DNA of 64,000 nucleotides. Origin: Bostrychus sinensis (Eukaryota; Chordata; Actinopteri; Gobiiformes; Eleotridae). Positions within the stretch are counted from its first letter, which is position 1; the number at the start of each line of letters is the position of its first letter. A model generated the notes under the pieces. That model searched no databases. It saw nothing but the letters and a program-made list of their open reading frames with translations, and was not told the origin of the DNA. Of the stretch, positions 56,901 through 64,000 are shown in pieces. A program made the translations under genes and the position numbers. Where the stretch lies: the NCBI GenBank assembly GCA_020698575.1, contig CM036242.1, positions 9,435,624 to 9,499,623 on the forward strand, read 5' to 3'.

Positions 56901-58450
56901 AGTGGAAGGCTCATTGTAAAGTGTTTTTTTACGTACAAGACATTTGCACTTTGCATGCTAATAAATCAATCAATAAGTCAATGACAGTGACAGGAGTGAA
57001 CACTATAACTTTTATTTATTGGCGATTTCTTCTTTCATAAAAAATGACAATAATCTAATCATAGAAGATGTTTTTAACAGTCATTTTATTGGTGTGTAGT
57101 GGAGAGCATAATGTTATGCAATCAGCTCCTCTACTCCTGACTTAGGGCTTAAAGGTGCTATTAGCAATATATATTATTTATATTTCATAAAAAATATCCA
57201 CGTGTGCCAAGAAATGATGCAAACATGTTTAAATTAAATATTCATTTTACTGATAACAATGGTACAGTTGATTTATTAACAATTAAAAATATATATTTCA
57301 CATAATGGCCAAGTTGTTTTTGTTTATCGTCCAATCAGAAAAGTGGAAACACTGGAAACCCACAGACCATTGTTTTGATTTAGAGCGCAGTACCATTTTC
57401 AAACCAGTGCGAGCACATGCTGCTTACAGTAGTTTTAAATCTGCTCAAAAAAATAACCAACAGCAGGCTTCCCTTATTGAAGAAAATTGACATCAGCCAG
57501 TGCAGGAGAAGAGCAAACTCCACCACCAAGATGTGTTTTGCTTATAATGCAAGATTCTAATGGATTTTGGTGTTTGTTTTTAAAGCTATATAAACTGAAA
57601 AGATGACAAAACAGCATTTTACACAAAGCTATAACTCTGGAAAGATGCAGTAAGTATAACAACTGCGGCAAAATACAGTATACAATGCCAGAAAACAATT
57701 CTTGGATCAGATGAGTTTGCAACAGCTATATGTCTTTCTACCAGACTATTGCTTTTTGCCATTGCAGCTTCTTAGAATAAGGTGAGATTTAAAGACAGAA
57801 ATAATAATAGTCACTTCTAATGCCTTGCTAATTGTCATCCAATTAACCCACCATTACCTTACGGCTAAGTGCTCATAAAACTAGCAAAACCCCATTCCAG
57901 TTTCCAAACATGTCCTTTCGTGTTTTTTTGCAGCAGATGTGTGGGGCTGGAGCTGTTTTCGGTAATGAGAGCACTTCCAGAGCTGAGGAGAGTGCGGTGT
58001 TTTAAGTGTGAGCCGGGCCCAGCTGCAGCTCCTCTGTCAATTTAGTGTGTAGTCTATATTGTGTTACTCTGTTAGTGTGTTATGTGTGTCTGTGTCCTTG
58101 GTAAAAGCCCAGGTGCTCTCAGGCGAAGTGTGAAGAGGGTTATGTGAGGCTCAGGGAGATAGATTGAGATAAAGAGAGGTGCTTTCTCCACAGAACTCAC
58201 CTCTTCCTCCATCTTCTCTGCCTCTGCCTGGTCCGCAGGGTCAATTCAGCTGTCACTCCACACATTTGTCCCTGCTCTGACAGACCTCCCTATGGGTGAT
58301 CCTACACTGTAGCTGCTCACTTGGGATCGGGTGTTTTAACAGGAGGAAGCGGTGTAGCACTGTTGTTAGTCAGCCTCAAACTGTTGACTAAAAACTGTTG
58401 TTGTAATAGGAATAATGAATAAGCATACATCGTAAGCCTGATAAAGCACC
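56901..58450. other. Unassigned stretch
   Basis: AT-rich, with no gene or named element. A short CTTTTTGCCATTGCAG acceptor-like site near 57765 is followed within 15 bp by a donor-like AAG/GTGAGA, too short to call an exon. Confidence 0.3.
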
Positions 58451-58519
58451 TACAATTGCACTCAGAAATATTCAACCCCCCCCTAAGGATCCCAAGCACA
58501 CCTTCAGGTCAACCAGCTA

Positions 58520-58668
58520 GGTACTCCTGACAAAGATCCTGGCTCAAGATGTGGAGAAGGGATCCCGGGCGCTGCACAATGCTCCTGACCGGTTGCCCCA
58601 GCGGCATTGAAGGATGGACCAAACGCAGAGAACAAATTTCCCTACATGAAGAATAAAGTATACCTTAA
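58520..58668 (+). repeat. SINE 3' part with L2-type tail inside the Tc1 remnant
   Basis: GGCTCAAGATGTGGAGAAGG, TGCTCCTGACCGGTTGCCC, GCATTGAAGGATGG and AAATTTCCCTACATGAAGAA with TAAAGTATACC match the antisense SINE at 15287-15550 in order. The tRNA-like head is missing. Confidence 0.72.
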
Positions 58669-58716
58669 ACTTAACCAGGGCTTGGTTGACACAGGAAATC
58701 CTTGAGCATCCTGGGG

Positions 58717-58920
58717 TGGCCTTCTCAGTCACCAGATTTAATCAGACTGAAAGTCTTTGGTAGCAGACCGCAGACCAGCAAACATCACTGAGCTGGTGGC
58801 TTTTGCACTTTGGGAGTGGGCAGGGATTGCAGTCGAAAAGTGAAGGAAGCTTGTTGACCATTGCCGGGGTGCCGTTCTTTGCAAGTTGTAGAGGTTGAAG
58901 GATGCTCCACAAAGTATTGA
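58717..58920 (+). pseudogene. Tc1-like transposase C-terminal pseudogene
   Basis: From 58717 the frame reads WPSQSPDL, the conserved motif around the second catalytic aspartate of the DD(34)E transposase. After a frame change it continues RRPANITELVAFALWEWAGI, AVEK, then a premature stop, RKLVDHCRG and finally GCSTKY and a stop at 58918-58920. At least one internal stop and two shifts make it non-functional. Confidence 0.85.
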
Positions 58921-58950
58921 AGCTAAAAGATGAATACTGCCCATGGCCAT

Positions 58951-59861
58951 GTGTTAGAGTAGTCGACTTTTTTTATTTGAACTTCCAGTCAGATATGTGG
59001 CAGTGAACGTTTTTTTATTCTCATTGTTCGTTCACATCGTTGAAGTGTCTTTTGCGGTTAGACTGTAGTTTTTGTTCCTACTGGTAATACTCCCATTGGC
59101 TGTTGATCTAAATGTCTTGTCAACATAAACCTATGCAACCCTTTCCATTTCCGGGGCGTGGGACTAGCAACTGTTGTGCCTAGAGTTCCAAAGGCAGGGG
59201 ACTGAACTACTTCACGGCTGTTTTAATCACAATACAATCTAGCGTCAACCTTTCCCCACACCAAGAACTGCACACAATACAAAACTTTGCAGTCAATCAT
59301 TACTACAAAAAGTAATTCGGCTACATTTACTTACTGTACTATTAAGCATGTTTGATAGCTTTACCTTACTGTCACTAAAGCCCCTGTGAAGCTTAGTTTC
59401 ACATTTCTACTGAAGGCTGCAGACTCCCTTGACACAAGCAGTAATTTCACCAAACGCCGCAAAGGAAAATAGTGGTTTTGTCAGAAAGGACTAGTGGACT
59501 TGAAGGCGGTCGTATATCTTGGATAGCAGAAGCACGCTAGCAAGACAAGAGCCAGAGCACAGTTATAAATCTGCACTAATGGAATGTTAGATCGGACATA
59601 AAGTAGGGGCTGCCAATGGGTATTGTATTTACGTATTTTAGCCTTTAAAACGAGAGATATCTTTAACTCATCATCAAAATTACTATAAATGTCCAACATT
59701 GCACTATAGTTTATTGAAAAATGTATTTACACTGTGTTTGTTTGTACACAACAGTATGTACCAGTAGTACAGTACATCTGACAGAATTGATAATTACAAG
59801 CAAATGTTAAAATGTAACTTTTATGTTGAGTATGGTGCCGGTGTTGTTGTATTATAAATAC
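58951..59861. other. Unassigned stretch
   Basis: No gene or mobile element recognised. Confidence 0.3.
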
Positions 59862-59869
59862 TAGTAAAT

Positions 59870-60345
59870 TAGGGGTTAAACGATACAGTAACTGTATCGA
59901 TGTATTGATTTTTTTTCCAACAATACAACTACGTCGATACACATGACCTTATATCAAATCGTATCATTTTCTAGGAAGTGAATATTGATACACATTAAGT
60001 ATCGATCATATCGGAAATATCAAAATTAGAAATTTGCATGTTAAAATAAAACCAGATATGGCTTTTTGGAGATAAATTTTGTGTTTTTAATTAAATAAAA
60101 TGTTATATTCAACTTTTCTTCACTCTCTGTCTGCTGGACAAAATCAACCCCGGCCGCGGTGCTACATTTGAGAGTAAACTTTTATGATTTTTGGCAAAAA
60201 GGTGCTGTCTCAATTATCGATACGAAGGTGTTGAATTGTATCGAATCTTATCATTCCAAATTAGCCAATATCGTTCTTAAATCGTATCAAAACACTTCTA
60301 ATCGATACATATCATATTGTTGCAAAAATGTATCGTTACACCCTA
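59870..60345. mobile_element. hAT-type MITE, TAGGGGTGTAA family, copy 2
   Basis: The 476-bp element has left end TAGGGGTTAAACGATACAGT and right end ATGTATCGTTACACCCTA, which are inverted repeats, and an exact TAGTAAAT duplication (59862-59869, 60346-60353). The interior matches copy 1 at 16708-17084 (CTCTGTCTGCTGGACAAAAT, GGAAATATCAAAATTAGAAA, GCCAATATCGTTCTTAAATC). About ten CGATA/TATCG motifs are spread along it. Non-coding. Confidence 0.95.
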
Positions 60346-60595
60346 TAGTAAATACTATACTAATAATAATAAAATACTTAATAGGTTACCATTTATTCTC
60401 ACATTTTTATTACGGCCATCTTAAAGTCAGCAAACAGGGTCAACTCTGCTCTGGCTCTGGCTCTAGCTCTTCATATTAACATACAACCTGAGATTTCAAT
60501 TGTGCTTTATTCCCATAGTGTCATACTGCTTTAACTGGGAAGCAAAAAGTAAGAAAACATAAAAAAAATTTAAACTTATTTTTAATAGGGGCATA

Positions 60596-61216
60596 TAATG
60601 CTAACTCTACCACATTCAAATGTTGTTTTCTTCTCAAAAACATACTTTGTTTCATTCACGCATGTTTGAGTAATCCTGTATGCTAAGGCACAGACCTTTT
60701 CAGGAGCTGAAAATGCTCGGTTTCACAGCTCTATGCAGATGTGTGAGAGAGCTCCTGCACATACACCATCACCGGACCCTCAAAAACACTGATAATTTTA
60801 GCGCTTAAATCACTGTCACTACAAAAAAGTCAGCTGATTTATCTACTGTATCTGTTAGTTTCATGTTGCTAATAGCTGTGCTAATTAGTCATTAAAACCT
60901 GCTCTGTGAACTAAAATAATCAGGAAGCAGCACTGTCTGTAAAGGACTTTAGACAGAGGAAAGCCATCCGTGATTCCAAAGCTACTTTGCTGGCGCTGCT
61001 GTAAATGCTTGGATTAGATGCAGGTCCCCCTGCTGGCCCCGCCAACCTCTGTCAGCCCAAACTGGTATTGCTAACAACAGTAGTTTCAACAAAGAGAAAA
61101 CAAAAAGCAAAAACAAACCTTTTTAATGAATATTGTTCATTTCCAACTGTTAAATTCTAATCTAGAGATGTCCAAAATTATTTCAAAAGGCTTGAAAGAA
61201 GCATAATAGATCTGCT
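60596..61216. mobile_element. TTAA-flanked MITE, long subfamily, copy E
   Basis: The left end is TAGGGGCATATAATGCTAAC and the right end GAAGCATAATAGATCTGCT, with TTAA at 60592-60595 and 61217-61220. The interior has TGTTTGAGTAATCCTGTATG, GCACTGTCTGTAAAGGACTT and GTCCAAAATTATTTCAAAAG. The long-subfamily block is shared with copies A and F, although the CTCGGACATTCTCC part is missing here. Confidence 0.85.
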
Positions 61217-61220
61217 TTAA

Positions 61221-63040
61221 AGTATGTGAAAATCTTTTTTTTTTTTTACATACCATTGCCTATGACCTACAGAGATGGAGGATAGTATTTATGTCAATCA
61301 CATAATGCCCCCGTGACCCAGGGGTTAAGGAAAGCAACAGAGTATGTAATCTCCATGTTGTGTCAAGTTGCCGGCTGTTGTTTACATTTGCTGATCAATG
61401 ATCTTTTTTTTGTAAATGATTTAGTTAATTTTTGTTACACACAGAGTCAAATAATTCAAGTTTATTCACAAGTTTTAAAGCAAACGAATCGAAGGCCGCC
61501 TGTCTCTATTTGTTTTTGTTAATGGTCTATCGATGCTCACCTCTTCGGCAGCTTCCTCCACAAACAGTGAATTCTTGCTGAACTTGCTGACTTCGCTGAC
61601 ATGACATGCAAGGTTAACTTTTACCCTCCTCTCTCACCAACACCTCACGCACATCTGATTCTGGCTCTGGCAGCTTCACAGCATCAGTGACATAAAAACA
61701 AACAGAATGAATAGCTACCGGCCACGGTAGAACATAATTTGGAAATTAATTTATCCCCTCGTTTTTCCAAATAACAGAATCCTTTCCCAAATTTTTCTAA
61801 TTGAAAGAAATCTATCGTGACGATGGGGAACTTTAAGCCCTGTGCTAACCTCAATATCAGTTGCATTTTTATTGAAAATCTGAAATAAATTGACTTTTCC
61901 TCATTATTCTAATGTATTGATGTCCACCTGTATGTTACATATTGAGCAGCTGTGTTTTATTGTGTTGTTGGAGCCAAAGGTACAGCATGTTGAAATAGTG
62001 AGAATATTATAAAAATGCGTGAAGACCACAATAGACTGACTAATTACCAGGGCATTGGATTTGTATGCCCTATGCAGAAAGGAGCCTGCTCATGCACATC
62101 TGTTACACTAATACCCAAAGAAATACTCCCATTTTTTCCTTACATTCTCTGCTCTTTATCTCTGTCTCATAGAGTTAACCCACTGGGAGCACACCATCTT
62201 CTGTGAAAAGCCCTTTTCAAGTGCTGCACTATTCAAGCCTACTCAATGCAAAACCCTGTGTGGAAATTCATAAGATGGCAACTTAAAAGGCCACTGACAA
62301 TTACAATATTATAATATCAATTACCCTTTCAGAGCGTGAAGAATGGAGATATGATTGACAGCTGGTTAACCCTGTAATCCTGCTTACTGAACCAGGCCTA
62401 AGGGTCAGGCAGATCTCCCCAGTCTGAGTTGTATATGGCTGGTTAAACAGCGAGTAGTTAACAACCGCCTCGTGCAATGCAATCCAATTCTGATAAAAAG
62501 AGAAAGATTATTTTTTTATGCAGTGCAAATGGAATATCATAAAAAAAGATGTGGGAGAGATTGCAGTGCTGTTAATCTAATATGGCACAAAGTCAAAACA
62601 GTGAAGAGATCGTCTTTGAAGCGCAGTCCTTTACAATTTGACGCCTCCTTAAGTCTGCAAGCTTTTCCACATAATATTCTTGAACAGAAGCCAGGAAGGA
62701 TTATGTTTGCGTTGTTATAGAGAAATGCACTTGTCTCGTACTGGATCGTTCCCCGCTGTTTATCTGCACCACAGGCTGTAAAGCATCTCCTCATAATCTA
62801 TATTTTACCCTCTGACAGCTTGTGGCCTGTTTACTTAGTGCATATGGCCCACAGGGGTAACCTTGGCACTTGCAGCCTGCAGACTCATCATTACACTGTC
62901 CCTATAGTATCAAATAAATAATGGTGTAATACTGTCACGTAGCAACAGTAAAATGCTGCAAAAGCCAAGACAGTCTAACAACATAAGTGATCCAATCAAT
63001 TATCTTAACACATGCTGCTGATACATTATGCAAAAAAACA
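61221..63040. other. Unassigned stretch, candidate conserved noncoding DNA
   Basis: No gene is supported. CCCGTGACCCAGGGGTTAAGG at 61308 is faintly tRNA-like but too short to call. 62560-62930 lacks repeats, is less AT-rich, and is a weak candidate for conserved noncoding sequence. Confidence 0.3.
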
Positions 63041-63044
63041 TTAA

Positions 63045-63635
63045 ATGTGCCCTATTCTGCTAAATTGCCTTTTCTGAGACTTTAACCATGTTATAATGTT
63101 TCGTCCTAAAAAATCATACCTGGATTATGTTTCATTCATGCATGTTTGAGTAACTCCGTATGCTTCTAAAGACCTCTCTGTGTAGACAACTGAAACCCCA
63201 CCTTCTCCAGGAAGTGCACAGCCATGCTATTTAGCCATTTTGCTCAATCTGTTCCCCATCTTTCAATACAAACACTCAGAGATTCTCCTCTCATGTCTGA
63301 AGTTCCATCCTCCCAACTTTATTCGCAGGTCAACTAAAAAGGAGAAGATCAACAGCCAGTAGTGTCTTTAGAGGGCTTTTGTAAGAGAAAGACCTCAGCC
63401 CTGTGGTTGACTGCAGCAGAGCAAATATAAACTACGATGTTTGCAAAAAGCATGAAGCTGTCGGCGGGGCCGGCTGGGTCTTAAAGCGACACACACCTAA
63501 TCAAAGCTTTTTCTGCAGCCAGAAGACGTTTTCAATACATATGCATTATTTTACGTTATAAAACATGAACTGTTGATGCAAATGTGTCCAAATCACAAAG
63601 CTTGATAAAAGGCACAAAGCTTGATAAAAGGCTAT
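63045..63635. mobile_element. TTAA-flanked MITE, long subfamily, copy F, altered right end
   Basis: The left end is ATGTGCCCTATTCTGCTAAA after TTAA (63041-63044). The interior matches copy A (CACTCAGAGATTCTCCTCTC, CCTCCCAACTTTATTC, AGTGTCTTTAGAGGGCTTT). The right end does not show the expected GCATAATAGG...CCT. It carries a 19-bp tandem duplication (63594-63612, 63613-63631) before a TTAA at 63636-63639. Confidence 0.75.
63594..63631. repeat. Perfect 19-bp tandem duplication
   Basis: CACAAAGCTTGATAAAAGG occurs twice head to tail at the right edge of the TTAA MITE copy F. Confidence 0.97.
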
Positions 63636-63639
63636 TTAA

Positions 63640-64000
63640 TCAAAGCTTAAAACACGACACATTTGCCTAATTTAACAGAAATTTACTGTATAAAAAACAA
63701 AAACAAGCAAGCAATATTACTCTTGCATCACATAATTAGCATGTATTTGCATTTAAATAAATAAACACTAGATGGTGGCAATAAATGCAAAGTGTATAAC
63801 AGCAATATTAGTATATAACAGCTGATAGCATTTTCCCCTTTTGTTTTGTTTTTTACAGTGTAGTATATAATAGTTGGAATCACAATAAAAAGGTTGAGGA
63901 TGAACAATTTAACTACATCCTTTAAGGAAAGAATAATGGAATACACACTGCTAAATTAGTTGTAATTACAATGTAAGTGGATAATATTAACCCAGATGAA
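63640..64000. other. Unassigned AT-rich end of window
   Basis: No gene or mobile element recognised. Confidence 0.3.

Larger units (their letters stand above)
58452..58950 (+). mobile_element. Tc1-like transposon remnant carrying a SINE
   Basis: The left terminus TTGCACTCAGAAATATTCAA, followed by a C run, is a fish Tc1-like end. Transposase C-terminal coding sequence resumes at about 58670 and ends at the stop at 58918-58920. Between them sits SINE sequence (58520-58668). The middle of the transposon is deleted. No right inverted repeat is evident. Confidence 0.78.

Noticed and set aside
1..64000. CRISPR arrays, operons, phage or plasmid features
   Set aside because: No regularly spaced direct repeats, no prokaryotic gene packing or ribosome-binding sites; the repeat content is that of a fish nuclear genome.

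Overview
The window looks like nuclear DNA from a bony fish, probably a spiny-rayed (percomorph) teleost. It is AT-rich, has no operon-like gene packing, and its longest open frames are about 140 codons and mostly meaningless. It is dense in repeat types typical of teleosts: tRNA-derived SINEs, LINE 3' tails ending in AATAAAGT, hAT, PIF/Harbinger and Tc1-like elements, and abundant TTAA-flanked MITEs. Species and locus cannot be named from the sequence alone. No complete protein-coding gene is visible. It is best read as intergenic or long-intron sequence with a few weakly supported candidate exons.

Layout. 1-9 kb: mostly unassigned sequence with two related MITEs (1340-1762, 4582-5128), an antisense SINE and one candidate minus-strand exon near 8.1 kb. 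10-17 kb: antisense SINEs, a repeat copy holding the empty site of a MITE found at 54 kb, a TTAA MITE, a 120-bp duplicated segment (12.2 and 13.95 kb) and a hAT MITE with a perfect 8-bp target duplication. 17-26 kb: a SINE/LINE tail split by a Tc1-like fragment, a second hAT element with a perfect target duplication, more TTAA MITEs and a long (AT)n tract. 26-35 kb: older dispersed repeats and unassigned sequence.

35.3-39.4 kb is the most structured part. A decayed autonomous hAT transposon (BED zinc finger exon, TTDLWTS block, C-terminal hAT dimerisation block) has been invaded in its 3' part by a second, 1,448-bp hAT-type element with perfect 13-bp terminal inverted repeats and a perfect 8-bp target duplication.

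41-49 kb: SINEs, a TTAA MITE, candidate exons at 46.05 and 48.55-48.64 kb, and unassigned sequence that may include conserved noncoding elements. 49-53 kb: a PIF/Harbinger MITE nested in an older repeat whose uninterrupted copy lies at 30.5-31.2 kb, inside a 3.5-kb block flanked by two overlapping LINE fragments. 53-64 kb: another hAT MITE with an empty-site paralogue at 10.9 kb, two Tc1-like remnants (one with a SINE inside it), a second copy of the 16.7-kb hAT MITE and two more TTAA MITEs.

The main value of the window is as a record of transposition. Several insertions can be dated relative to one another because both the filled site and a paralogous unfilled site are present. No conservation, expression or database search was possible. 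Family names come from recognition of termini and motifs, and every candidate exon is tentative.
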